From positions 144,308 through 208,307 of the forward strand of contig NJFT01000052.1 of NCBI GenBank assembly GCA_002221725.1: a DNA stretch of 64,000 nt, read 5' to 3'. Position 1 is the stretch's first letter; the number at the start of each line of letters is the position of its first letter. Of the stretch, positions 1-10,512 are shown piece after piece. This DNA comes from Scedosporium boydii (lineage: Eukaryota > Ascomycota > Sordariomycetes > Microascales > Microascaceae). The notes below the pieces were generated by a model, which saw nothing but the letters and a program-made list of their open reading frames with translations, made no database searches and was not told the DNA's origin. Position numbers and translations under genes: made by a program.

Positions 1-921
1 GGCGTCGTCGCAGGTTGGCCAACCGGCTTCCCTGCCTGGGCCTTTGTCATCTGTATGCTTCTCCCTATCGTCTGGCTCCTTCCCATCGGCATTGTCCAGG
101 CCGTCACCAACATCCAGCTTGGCCTCAACGTCCTCACCGAGTTCATCATCGGCTACATGGTTCCCGGCCGCCCCATGGCCATGATGATGTTCAAGAATTA
201 CGGTTACCTCAGTATTGGGCAGGCCCTCTACTTCGCCCAGGACCTCAAGCTCGGCCACTACATGAAAGTGCCGCCGCGCGTCATGTTCTCCTCTCAGCTT
301 ATCGCATCGATCTGGTCCGCCATCGTCCAGATCATCGTCATGAACTGGGCCCTCGGCCACATCCCCAACGTCTGCGACCTTCAGCAGGAGAACCACTACA
401 CCTGCCCCGGCGGCCGCGTCTTCTTCACCGCCTCCATCATCTGGGGCGCCATCGGCCCCGCCCGCATCTTCAGCGGCAAGGCCATCTATCACAACCTCCA
501 GTGGTTCTGGCTCGTCGGTGCTCTCGCCCCTGTCCTCACCTGGATCCTCGCAAGGCGCTGGCCCCGCTCCATCTGGCGCTACGTCAGCACCCCCCTCATC
601 TTCGGCGGGGCCGGCCTGCTACCCCCCGCCAGCGTCTACATCTACCTCTGCTGGGCCGTCGTCGGCACCATCTTCAACTACTTCATCAAGCGCCGCTACA
701 CTGGCTGGTGGCTCCAGTACAACTACATCCTCTCCGCCGCCCTCGACTGCGGCCTCATACTCTCCACCCTCGTCATCTTCTTCACGCTGTACCTTACCTC
801 TGCGCAGGCGCCGCAGTGGTGGGGGAATGACGTCGCCGTTAGCTCGATGGATTATAAGGGTACGGCGCATAAGTCGCATGTGCCGCCCGGTACGAAGATT
901 GGTCCGGCGGAATGGCCTTGA
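1..921 (+). CDS. Oligopeptide transporter (OPT family), C-terminal part, cut by window start
   Basis: This is the last 306 codons of an OPT-family proton-coupled small oligopeptide (or related peptide/metal-chelate) transporter of a cell membrane. The frame is open from base 1 and ends in TGA at 919-921, so the 5' end lies outside the window. The protein is very hydrophobic, with at least five membrane segments visible. It carries stretches typical of fungal OPTs: NVLTEFIIGYMVPGRPMAMM, MFKNYGY followed by a DLKLGHYMK loop, and near the C-terminus TGWWLQYNYILSAALDCG. The ending, rich in Trp/Gly/Pro (PQWWGNDV then a short tail), is also usual for the family. No intron is needed in this part. 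The next gene is convergent. Substrate cannot be told from this fragment. Confidence 0.9.
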   Translation, partial: GVVAGWPTGFPAWAFVICMLLPIVWLLPIGIVQAVTNIQLGLNVLTEFIIGYMVPGRPMAMMMFKNYGYLSIGQALYFAQDLKLGHYMKVPPRVMFSSQLIASIWSAIVQIIVMNWALGHIPNVCDLQQENHYTCPGGRVFFTASIIWGAIGPARIFSGKAIYHNLQWFWLVGALAPVLTWILARRWPRSIWRYVSTPLIFGGAGLLPPASVYIYLCWAVVGTIFNYFIKRRYTGWWLQYNYILSAALDCGLILSTLVIFFTLYLTSAQAPQWWGNDVAVSSMDYKGTAHKSHVPPGTKIGPAEWP

Positions 922-1576
922 TAACCCTTTCTGCCCTATTTAACTTTCTCCCCCTCTGTTTACGGAGTTCATTGGCTTCTTTTCTGCTTTCTTTTTTCTC
1001 TCTTCCGACTGGAGAGAACTCTTTTTTTCCGCTTGTATAATGATGCGAAATGGCGAGGGTATATGATTTTTTTTTTTATATATATGAGCCGATATATGAA
1101 CCAAGAATACGGGAAACCTTGGAAACGAGACTGGGGATGGGGGTAGGAAGGGAAGTAGAGGTTGGAACTAATTCTCCTTCCTGTACACGGAACGCGTTCC
1201 CGCGCCCTGGTTTTGGTATATCCATGGATGTTTGGAATCGGGAGGGATTCCTTGTTTTTTTCTTGTTTAACGGCGTTTGAATGGTAGGAAGGGGAGCTTG
1301 AGGGATTTAGCATAGGATTGGCGTGAAATTTATCGAGACTAGCCTTTTTACTTGAAGATGTCGCCTGTAAAGTCGTAGGAAAGAGACGGAAGAGCAGGGC
1401 TCATACGCAGTATGATACAGAGTAATACTTCGATACATCTCGCGCCAACGCAAAAACGCCAACCACGACACTATACATCAATGTTCGATAAAATACAAAA
1501 TGACCTAAATACCGTAAAAATCCACCATCCCGGCGCCCGTATCCTTGACCTCTCAATTCCATCATGATACACTAAA
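922..1576. other. Intergenic, convergent 3' ends
   Basis: These 655 bases separate the 3' end of the OPT gene (+) from the 3' end of the acidic protein gene (-), so they should hold two 3' UTRs. A T-run leading into a TATATATATGAG stretch lies near 1067-1087. I see no further gene. Confidence 0.6.
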
Positions 1577-3825
1577 CTAAGAGGCAGGCTGAGGCGCATC
1601 TCCTTCCTCCTTCTTGGCCTCCTCGGACTTAGCCTCCTCAGCCGCTGATTTCTCATCAGCTTCGGTCTTCGTCTCCTCGGTCTTCTCCTCAGCCTTGGGT
1701 GCATCTTCGGGCTTCGCTTCTTCCGAAGGAGCAGCGGCCTCGGTCTTTGTCTCGTCCGCTTTGGTCTCCTCGGGGTTAAGCTCCTCGGGCTTTACTTCGG
1801 GGGCTGGGGGTTCATTGGCCTTTGGCTCGTCCGCGGCGGGCTCCGGTGCGGCTTCTTGGGTAGGGGCAGGGGCAGCTGATTGAGTCTTAATCTCCTCGGC
1901 GCGCTTATCCAGATTCTCCACGAGGCTGTCGAGAAGACCGGGGCTTTCGGCGTCCTTGGCCGCAGACTCCGGTTCTTTTGGCTGCTCGGCCGCGTGCGCC
2001 TCCACCGTCGGCTCTTTTGAACTCGCCGGCTCAGGTTCCACAGGCGCAGGCACAGGCTCAACGGGGCCTTCTGGCACGGCGGCGGCGGTCGGCGAAGCAG
2101 ACTTTTCGGACTTGACGGCAGGCGAGGCTTCCTTCGGCGGGCTCGCGGGGGGAGCAGAGGCCGGCGCGCTAGCTTCCACCGGGGCCTGAGCGACATCTGC
2201 CGTGTTGCCCATGACTGTATCAGCACTCTCCGTCGTCGCCCCTTGGGGTTTGCTAGGCGATGCTTCGCGAGGGACGCTTGGTTCAGTCTCCGAGATCTCC
2301 TCTTTAGCCTCGCCCGATTGTTGGGGGACTTCGGGGGGCGCGGAAGCCAGCGGTGCCTCATCTGTCATAACTGTATCTATCTGCGCCGAAGCCCCTGTCT
2401 CGGGAGCCTTCGGCGGTGCAGCCTCTACAGGAGACCGGGAAGAGGGCTCTGTAGGAGACATTATCATGACGTTCTTCAGGGGGCTTCCCTCAATCCTTGG
2501 GGAACCCAATGGAGGGATGGGTAGAGGTGGAGGCACCAGATTCACCGGGCCTGATGACGGCACCTCGCTCGGTTTCTCAGTCGTCTCAGAAGGCTTAGGT
2601 TCTTTGGCGACGGTCGGTGCGTCGGTCATCTCATGGTCCTGGCCCTGCTTTTCCGTAGACTCAACAGCTCCCAAATCCTTGTCGTTCTCGTTCTCTTCTC
2701 CCTCGTCGCCCTCGTCACCTTCCTCTCCTTCGTCGCCCTCATCCTCATCATCTGAAGGCGCTGCAGAATTGGTCTTGTGGTCCCTAGCTGCAGCGTCCTC
2801 TCCATCACCCTCCTGCTTAACACTCTGTAAACTATAGTTAGTATGACATACACCAAAGGGTACAATCGAGGAAAGGAAAAAAAAAACTTACAGCCTCTCC
2901 CGTCCCAGCAATGCCGTTGGTAGAGGTTCCAACAGCCGCCGCCGTCCCTGCAGACGTGGACCGTGTACTCGGAGGCAACGGCAACTTCCTCTTCCTTCCA
3001 CGGCCGGGACCTTTGGGTTTCCTCTTCGGTGGAGGAGGCCGGCGCCGAACAGGAGCAGGTGGCTGTGGTGCTTCCCCACCGCTAATCGTAACAGGGGCAG
3101 CGACGACGCTCGTGGCGATGATCTCTCCCTCGATCTTCTGGCCCTCGACAAGAGTGACCTCTTGCGTGTAAGGGTTCCCGGCCGCGTCGACTCTGCGGAC
3201 GGTCGCTTTCGTAATAGTGTTCCCGGAGGCCGGGGCCACGACGGTCTTCGAGGCAATGGTGATGGTTCCCTTCCTTCTCTTAGCAAGGTGACTGATATCG
3301 GGTCCCTCCAAATTACGCGGTAACGGCTTCCATGACTTGACAGTAAACCCCGTCGTACTTGGATCGTCCTCTTCCTTCTTCTCTAGCTTCTCGGCTGGGA
3401 TCCCGTCGGCCTCGGGTTCTTCTTCCTCGGCGGGAAGCGGTCGCTTATAAAGACGTCCGGATCGCGCGGCACGTAGCAACTCTTGACTATGCGGCGGTAA
3501 GAGGTGTGCGTCTTTGGGGAGACCGTGGGGGAGCTCAATGGCCCAGATGTCGTTTGCTTTCGTCGTCTCGGGAGGCGGTGGAGGCGCGATTCGGAGCCAT
3601 TCTTCTCGCCATTGTCGCACGGGAAGACCTGTTGGATGAGAATAAGTATAAATTGTCTGGGGTATGTCCCAAATGAGAGGGAATGTGTCAACGCACCCTC
3701 AAAGTCGTCGTGTTCCGCATAACCGGCACGATTCGCTCGTCTAGTCTTCAGCGACGAGCGTTGTTAGTCAGTCGACAATTAACAGGGGATGATGTGGTAT
3801 CATCAAAACTAACACCTGGAGCCAT
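1577..3825 (-). CDS. Acidic Ala/Glu/Pro-rich protein with AT-hook-like motif, function unknown
   Basis: Four exons fit: complement of 3814-3825, 3697-3745, 2892-3628 and 1577-2824, giving 681 aa. All introns have GT-AG ends with keeping of frame (phases 0, 1, 0), and CTAAC/CTGAC branch points are visible. The N-terminus is split over two tiny exons: the first holds only MAPG. Residues about 20-130 form the only compact region ([16 protein letters not shown], then [18 protein letters not shown]). Around residues 213-235 a basic Pro/Arg/Lys block includes GRGRKRK, an AT-hook-like motif, which suggests nuclear or DNA-binding behaviour. The remainder, more than 400 residues, is low-complexity Glu/Ala/Pro/Ser sequence with runs of acidic residues and is probably disordered. 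I do not recognise a named family. Chromatin association is inference from composition only. Confidence 0.75.
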
Positions 3826-4730
3826 TCTTCACAACGGCAGCCCGGAGCTGCGAACGCGGTAAACTACAAAGTTTCTAAAGCCGAATGATTTTCAAACCGG
3901 GAAACTGCGAAGGAAGGTTCGACGGTCGCGTAGCTGCAGATTCCACGATGGCCTAAGCGTTGTCGAAGCGTAGCCTAAGGATCGGAAGTAAGGGCGGTGA
4001 CTGCCTTTGTCCAAAATAACCGTCAATAAGTGTGGTCGCGATTGTTCACTACCTCTTCAAGTTATGGACAAACTTGAACCAATTCGGCGACTCAAATCTC
4101 GAATCGCGGCGCAGTCGCACTCACCGTGTCGCGACGCCAGCCTTGACTTGGATTTGTCACGTGATACGTACACTGTAACAACCGTGGGCGATCCCTGAAT
4201 CATAACTGGTACAGTACGTGTTTCTTTCCATACTATGCAGTACAATTGGAATGGATTCTTTAGTTCCCGTATCCAGCATCTCCGGCTTCCAGCCATCAAG
4301 TCGGGATTGATGAGTTCAGTAGTGAGGGAAAGCCAAACTAAATCACCTAGTCTAAGAAGTACACTGCACTTTCAACATGTAGCCAGTCGCAGCGGAAGCT
4401 GATATTCCTGATCACCAGCTAAAAAGAGTAATAGAACACATCCAAGTCGCGGAAAAAAGTTGAGTAGTGAATACGCAAGTTATTCAGATGCCAGGCGCCT
4501 GCTCTCCGCCTCCCTCCATTCATCAAGATTGGGGTATCGCTCCCAGTATCTTTTCCCTAATCATACAAGTATAATATAATCGAAGTGTCGTGTCTTATCT
4601 TCATCCCCAACTCCAGTCTATGCTTTCCTCCGTCATCCACAGTTCCCATCCCCAGCTGTCCTGCTAGGAACAATTCAAGATCCCTTCTGAGGCCATAGGA
4701 TCACCATAAAGCTTTCACTTTTATTCCTTG
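3826..4730. other. Intergenic: promoter of the acidic protein gene, 3' flank of ISD11
   Basis: About 0.9 kb between two minus-strand genes. It should carry the promoter of the acidic protein gene (right to left) and the ISD11 3' UTR. It contains one perfect palindrome TCACGTGA (listed separately). No further gene is supported. Confidence 0.5.
4157..4164. promoter_or_regulatory. TCACGTGA palindrome (E-box type)
   Basis: A perfect 8-bp palindrome with a CACGTG core lies about 330 bases upstream of the ATG of the acidic protein gene. CACGTG is the known core site for fungal bHLH factors such as Cbf1. Use of this particular copy is inference. Confidence 0.3.
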
Positions 4731-5145
4731 TTAGGCTTCCGCCCTCTTAGCCACCCTCCCAGCAGAATTCTCCAAGACAAGCGGATCGAACTTGTAAAAC
4801 TGGCTGATGACCGTCTGCCTCTTGACGACCTCGAGTTCTTGCCGTCCCTTGCTCAAAAGCTGGGTGATCTGCTGGGGGTCCTTCACCGTCATGTTCTCGC
4901 GGAAGGCGTCTCTCGTTCGGCGCTTCGCGTATTCTCGGAAGTTGTAGGCAGAGAATTGTCGCCCTTGACGGAGGAGTTGGCGGTACTATTCGTCATCGAT
5001 GCGCGTTAGTTAAGAAGAAGGGCGCATGCTGGAATCGGGGAATATAACATTTGGTGGTTGGTCGAGGACCAGGGATTGGGGATAGACTTACAAGAGAACG
5101 GGCTTGCTGGGCGGTGTCGCCCTTTAACGCGGAAGCGACTGACAT
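4731..5145 (-). CDS. ISD11: ISD11/LYRM4 homolog, mitochondrial Fe-S cluster biogenesis
   Basis: Two exons, complement of 5092-5145 and 4731-4985, encode 102 aa. ISD11 is the small mitochondrial LYR-motif protein that stabilises the cysteine desulfurase Nfs1 for Fe-S cluster assembly. The sequence matches the family along its length: an LYR motif near residue 18, then [20 protein letters not shown], a characteristic ISD11 block, an acidic/Gln-rich helix, and [12 protein letters not shown] near the C-terminus. Length is close to human LYRM4. The 106-nt intron (GTAAGT donor, CTAAC near the acceptor) falls exactly inside the LYR tripeptide: Leu ends exon 1 and Tyr-Arg starts exon 2. The start is the only ATG that gives the usual short N-terminus. 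Identification is firm. Confidence 0.92.
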
Positions 5146-5985
5146 TATGACTGTAGAATGGCTTGCTTTCAGGGTAGCAGGAATGAGAGAGTTTGTAAAG
5201 AAAAGGTTGGAGGCGAAGATCGGAGCTGGGGGGAATTGATTGATAAAATAAGCTTGTTTGGAGGTGGGAGATTTTGGCGATGGCGGAATTTGTAATATTC
5301 CGCCTTTTACCTCCGTCGCCCGTCCGCAAGGCCGAACGCGGTTGACGTAACCAGTTACAAGGTGGAAGCAAGGAGCAAGGAGCAAGGACCACACCAGGGC
5401 GAGTTGACCGAGCACTCCGAACCTCCGCCAACTCGTTGAAGTCACAATTGTGTCAAATTTGGTCTCTGACTTTAATATTCCATTGTTTGGTTTGACTTTT
5501 GGCCCTGACGGGACCGGTTTGATAATACGCCTGACTACGAGGTAATGCATCGACGACACCGGAGAGTTGCGACCTACAGTCCAAAGGACCACTTCTTAGG
5601 GACAACCAACAAAAATCCTTCAAATTATACAAGAGGCGGTATTTGCCCCCTGGACTTGACAAGAGGGAAAAGGCGAACTTGACCGTTCCGTATGCCAATT
5701 GGAAGGGGGCTTCGTCGCTCGGCAGCTACGGGCAGATCACCATGGTTTAGATGAGTGGGTAAGCTTGACTGAGTCTACCACGAGAGACCATATATATATA
5801 TATATCTCTTATGTGGACGCGTATATACTATCCAAAGAGGAAGAGACAGAAAATATGTACATCGAACCAAATCTGTGTACAAGAATAGAAGGAAGCGAAT
5901 ATGCCGAAAGGAGCAAATGCAACCAAAGAACGCCCCCAAAATATGCGCCTATATACAAAATATGTACTGTTCCTCCACATGAGCT
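5146..5985. other. Intergenic: ISD11 promoter, sedolisin 3' flank
   Basis: Holds the ISD11 promoter and the 3' end of the sedolisin gene, both on the minus strand. A short (AT)n run occurs near 5790-5806. Nothing else recognisable. Confidence 0.5.
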
Positions 5986-8107
5986 TCAAGGAAGTCCCAT
6001 CAAGAGTGATTCTAAGTCCCGATATCTCGGGGTCCTGTTTGAAGGTTAGCCGGAAATTGATCAGAAAGAAGTTTGTCAAGAAGGACCTACCCAAGCCCCG
6101 TTACCGGATCCCAGCCCTCCCGAGCAGAGAACCCATCCGTGGAACATCCAGGATTGCGGCCGAATCGGATGTCGTTGAAAACACCGGGATTGGCGTATAG
6201 CACCGGATTGACGAAACCAACGGTGGATTTGCCGGCAGCCAGACGCTTTTCGTTTATGAGGGTGAGCATCGCCGCGAAAACGGGAGCCGAGGCTGGTAAC
6301 AAGCGGTCAGTTTTCTGCTATAAACGAGGAAGAGGGCCCCCCAAAATAAAGACATACCTGACGTGCCGTACGAAAGGGTAAAGTTCCCGTTAACACCCGT
6401 AACAAAGTTGGCTCCGTTGGCACTAACATCCGGGTATCCTCTTGTCGTCCTCGAATTATTGTACCGATCCGATCCGTAAAGCGATCCAGCCTCCCGGTGA
6501 TATCCCTCCACGGCTTTCCTCTGATATTCCGGCATGGGAAAGACGTTAGAGAATCCCCCGCCCGACCGAATCACCTTCTCACAAGCCACTTCTCCGCTCC
6601 GCACCGTCGATCCCTCCATGACTTCCGTAGCCCCCACCGAAGTCACCCACGGACACGTACTCGGGAACGAGGGGTTAAAGATCCCGCCTAGCGAACCGTG
6701 CTGATACGCCCCCGTGAGTGGATCGAAACACTGGTTCTTGTTACCCGCTACACCAAAGTCTCCCGACGCAAACACCATGGAAACTCCCTGAAGGGCGAGC
6801 TTCATGTACTCCGCGCACTGCCGCTCCTCGTACCTCACGCTCAGGTCGCCCTCGTTGTAAGCGTAGCTCGTGGAGATGACGTTAACCAACGGTGCCGTCC
6901 CGCAGACGCGCTCCTGCGGATACTGCCCGTCGATGTTGGGGTCTTTCGAGCCGCCGCCTTGGAAATTGCAGTAGCTGCCGTCGATGGCATCTAGGAAATT
7001 GTTAAAACTGCCTCCTTGGACCGTGTCTCCAACCTGGTAGAGAGTCACGCGCTGAGGGTAGATCAGCGACATGGCGAACTCGAGGTCTAGGGACGATTCC
7101 CCGTTGTAGAAGTAGGACTGCTTTTCGGTCTGCAGGACGGCGTCGGCGATGAGGTGCACGATCGGGGACTTGCCCACGAGTCTCGGTTCGTATTGCTCGA
7201 AGAAGAGGTTCAGGTCCTCCTGCAAGAACGACTGGGGCGTGTATTCTACGATTCCCAACCCGTTGGCCGGCCACTGTAGAGTTCCTGGGGGCATGCCGTA
7301 GAGGGCTCGAATACATGCAGGCGTTATCATGGTGTCGCAGTCCATCAAGCTCGCGAGAAAACTAGGGTGCTTAACAATCTTTCCCGGCTTGGGGAGACTC
7401 CCGCTTGCCGGATCACCCAGAATGGCCGTTATTCCAGGTCGAATCCCTTCCGCTGGATGAAGCAAATCAGTAGATATGGGTACCCTCTTCCTTAACCTCT
7501 CAAGTTTCTCATCGGAGAGCGGGACTTTGACTCCGTCGTGTGAGTCCCCGAGCCGTTGGTCGAAGTGCACGGTGGGTGTGATGATGTCGATGTGTTGAGC
7601 GAGGTGTTTGGGGACAGAGTACCCATCGCATGCGACATGCGCATGGCCGGACTCACGATGAGTGAAAATGTGGTATTTTGCCTCGAGCAAGGCCTCCACC
7701 TCATCTCGTGTCGCCGTGAAAGATATCCAGTTCCTAGCTCTCGAGACAGTGGTTCGATTCCGATCGATTCCCTCATCCTCTAGCCATGCAAGAACGGCGT
7801 CTATTGTAGTTTCCTCCGGGGCAAATGTGTCAATGATCTTCTCTCGGGACCAGTGCCGCCCATAGGAGGGCGACCTTGGATCCGCAATCTCACTGACGAA
7901 CTCATTGGCCTTGTCAAGATTCCTCTGCGTCAACCCGATTCTCACAGGTAGGGAGTAAGATCTCGGTAGACGAATATATTTAGACCAATTTGACCTGGGT
8001 GACCTCTTCTCATGTTGGACATGCTCGATTACCGAGCGAGGTGACACCGGACTGGCTATCACTGCCAGAGCAGAGGTGGTTATCGCGATCAAGAAACCAG
8101 GTCTCAT
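5986..8107 (-). CDS. Sedolisin-family peptidase (tripeptidyl-peptidase type, S53), secreted
   Basis: Three exons, complement of 6358-8107, 6091-6292 and 5986-6034, give 666 aa. A signal peptide (about residues 1-19) is followed by a long pro-region (to about 200) and the peptidase domain. The S53 catalytic set is present: E337 and D341 in GESSLDLE, the oxyanion Asp (D450) in ASGD, and the nucleophile S583 in GTSASAP, whose codons span the first intron. The C-terminal calcium-site region (FNDIRFG, then GWDPVTGLGTP) is also present. The last intron has a GTAGGT donor and a GGCTAAC branch; without it, translation would stop right after TGLG, and with it the family's usual short tail appears. Expected role is acidic extracellular digestion, releasing tripeptides; the exact specificity is not readable. 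Confidence 0.92.
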
Positions 8108-9097
8108 TGTTCACTTGATGCCCCAACTCCCACGGAGAAAACCAGGGGAAGACCACCGCAGGATGAACCTTGGGGGGCATCTCTACCAGTTGTAGAAAGT
8201 GGCGAGTACCTGGGCCAGATATGAGGAACCAGACAGGCGCACGCGTACCCTCCATTGGGAATTTTACAAGGTAAATTGATCCCCGGTTTCTACGAAGGAT
8301 CCAGTATGCCGAGCCGCCCCTCGATACCAGTTTGGTGGACCATCTTAGCTTGGCCCATCCTAAAAGACATGCAAATAATATGCTGTGCAAAACTCCATGT
8401 GTGTCTTTGTTCGGTCCCACCGAGGTCAATAGCACGAACACTGCACGACGTCCCAAATAGTGGGTGAGCACGGCGAGCCGAAGGAACAAGGCTTCGCTTC
8501 GGGAATTATTCGAAAATTAAGCGATCTCATAGGGCAATTTGTGTCCTCCTGATATCGGAAAGAGCGGTCGCGAAGAGGAGCATGGCTAAATGGGATCAAC
8601 TTCATTTTCCTTGCTCTGCCAAATACCAGATGAATTGCGGCGTTGTACTCAGACAGCTTGCCCCAATTAGGACAGTTTGGGACGGTTCCGTCCAACGAAG
8701 GAAATCCCCTCCTTATTATCCATCCCGTGTGTTCAAGCAAGCATATGACGAATGGGGGCCACCCTCATGCGTCTGGTAATTAAGGCACCATCCGGTCAGA
8801 GGAGTCTTGGGTAGCAGGGTTTATTTTTGGATTCTTCCTTTACCGACGATTATCGGAGTGATATAGTTGGGGAGGGTGTGATCTTGTGCGAGAGAACACT
8901 TTCAAGAGCTGACGTTTGGTGTAACCCGGGATGAGCAAATTTAGGAAGGACGGAATGGACTCTCTCACCACAGGAACACGGCTATATACTGATCACATGG
9001 GCATCGAATCGGGTCTTGGAGTGTGATTGGGTTTGTGCCCCTTGCAGGCATTGAAAGGGAGAGAGACACCGATGGGGTTTCTTCATTAATTTTCAGA
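8108..9097. other. Intergenic: sedolisin promoter, IPI3 3' flank
   Basis: About 1 kb upstream of the sedolisin start and downstream of IPI3. Open frames on both strands here are short and without family signatures. No further gene is called. Confidence 0.5.
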
Positions 9098-10512
9098 CTA
9101 ATGTGGTGTCTTGGCCTCGACATATTTCTGGAAGGTGAGCTGTTGCAAGGCGCGTTGCTCATTTATAATCTGCCACAGCTCTTCGTTCGGTTCATCAGCC
9201 CCTTGGCCCGAGGAGGTGCCTGAATTAGACTGCTCCAGACCGAGTAGGGCGGCTTCTAGTACATCTGGAGGGAAGCCCTTGGAGTTCAGCACCCGACTGA
9301 ACTTGGTTTCGTCGGCGAGGCTCGTCTCTAATTGCGCCGTAAAGGTATACTGCCTCTCTGCGCGAGTGGGCTTGACAACGGTGTGGATCTTGATGGGCTT
9401 CTTCTCCGCCATCGGCTGCGAGAACACCACGTTTGTGACTGGTGAGTTTAAATCTGCGACCTTGGTCGGATGGCCATCGCTCGCCAAGGTCCATTGGAGC
9501 ACCTTGCCCTTCGAGTGGCCAGTAAGCAAAGTAGTTCCGTCAAAACTGGCCGCTATGCAGGAAGCCGGTCCGTCGTCGGCCTCAGCAACTCCAAGTGGCG
9601 TGGTGACCTGGACCGCAGTTGAGGAAATGCCTTCACTGCGGGGGCCAAGGAGAGCTTTGTCTCCGAACAGCTCTACCGCGAAGACGGAACCATCCTCTAA
9701 GGCTACAAAGATCGCTCGAGCGCAGGGATCTAAGCACATGCAGAGTGGTATGGATGGAAACAGGAGGGTCCTCAATGCCTCCCCTGTCTGGTAATTCCAA
9801 ATAATGCATGTCTTGTCCTTGCTGGCAGAGACACACATGGAAGTTTCCGGATTTGCACTTTTTGATACGACAACAGACGTAACAGCAGCCCTATGATTTG
9901 AAAAGGACCGGTCTGGTTCATAATCTGCCCGAACATCAAGGTCGAGGAGATGAGGCAACGACCAAACATGAACGCTCGAGTCGCCAGATCCTGTGAGTAC
10001 GTGATAGGATGTAGCTGCCAAGCAGGTTATGGCCTGAACGTGGCAAGCAGGGGTAGCGACCTGGCGGCCTGTGCAGATCTGCAGATAAAGACACACACGG
10101 TGAGTAACTAGACATGGACGAAAACGACGAGGGATAGCACGCCGAGAGATATAAATTGAGCATGAGAAAAGCCTACCTCCCATAGTATTAGTCTGCCCTG
10201 AGCTGTGCCTAGGAGCAAGACATCTTGTATCAAAGCGATAGAAGTTATTTTCTCTTGGAAGGGAATCAAAGCTTCCTGGTTTCCTCGTATCCTCGAGTAG
10301 ACGTGGACATGAGCCTTGTCCTTTTGCGCCGCAAAGACATGTGAATCACTGACAGCGAGGCAATTTGGAGATGTGGAACTCTTCTTGAAGGTGGATTTCG
10401 CGCTCAGTGTGGGATGTAACTGGTAAGAGTAGATCCCAACATCCCTTGCTATTTCCGTTCTGGAGGAGAGGGGAGGTCCGCCGGTGGAGGCGAAGAAAGA
10501 CTCGGAAAGCAT
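9098..10512 (-). CDS. IPI3: Pre-rRNA processing WD40 protein Ipi3 (WDR18), Rix1 complex
   Basis: Two exons, complement of 10177-10512 and 9098-10078, encode 438 aa. Ipi3 acts in the Rix1 complex (Rix1-Ipi1-Ipi3, with Rea1) on late nucleolar/nuclear pre-60S particles, in ITS2 processing and remodelling. WD-type repeats are visible: AQGRLILWE, then GSGDSSVHVWSLPHLLDLD with the long loop typical of Ipi3, SASKDKTCIIWNYQTGE, a weaker LEDGSVFAVEL repeat and TGHSKGKVLQW. The C-terminus ends in a charged helix (ELWQIINEQRALQQLTFQKY), also seen in Ipi3/WDR18. The 98-nt intron (GTAGGC donor, CTGCAG acceptor) interrupts the protein in phase 0. I am confident of the family; the WDR18/Ipi3 assignment rests on the WSLP-type loop and the C-terminal helix. 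Confidence 0.85.
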
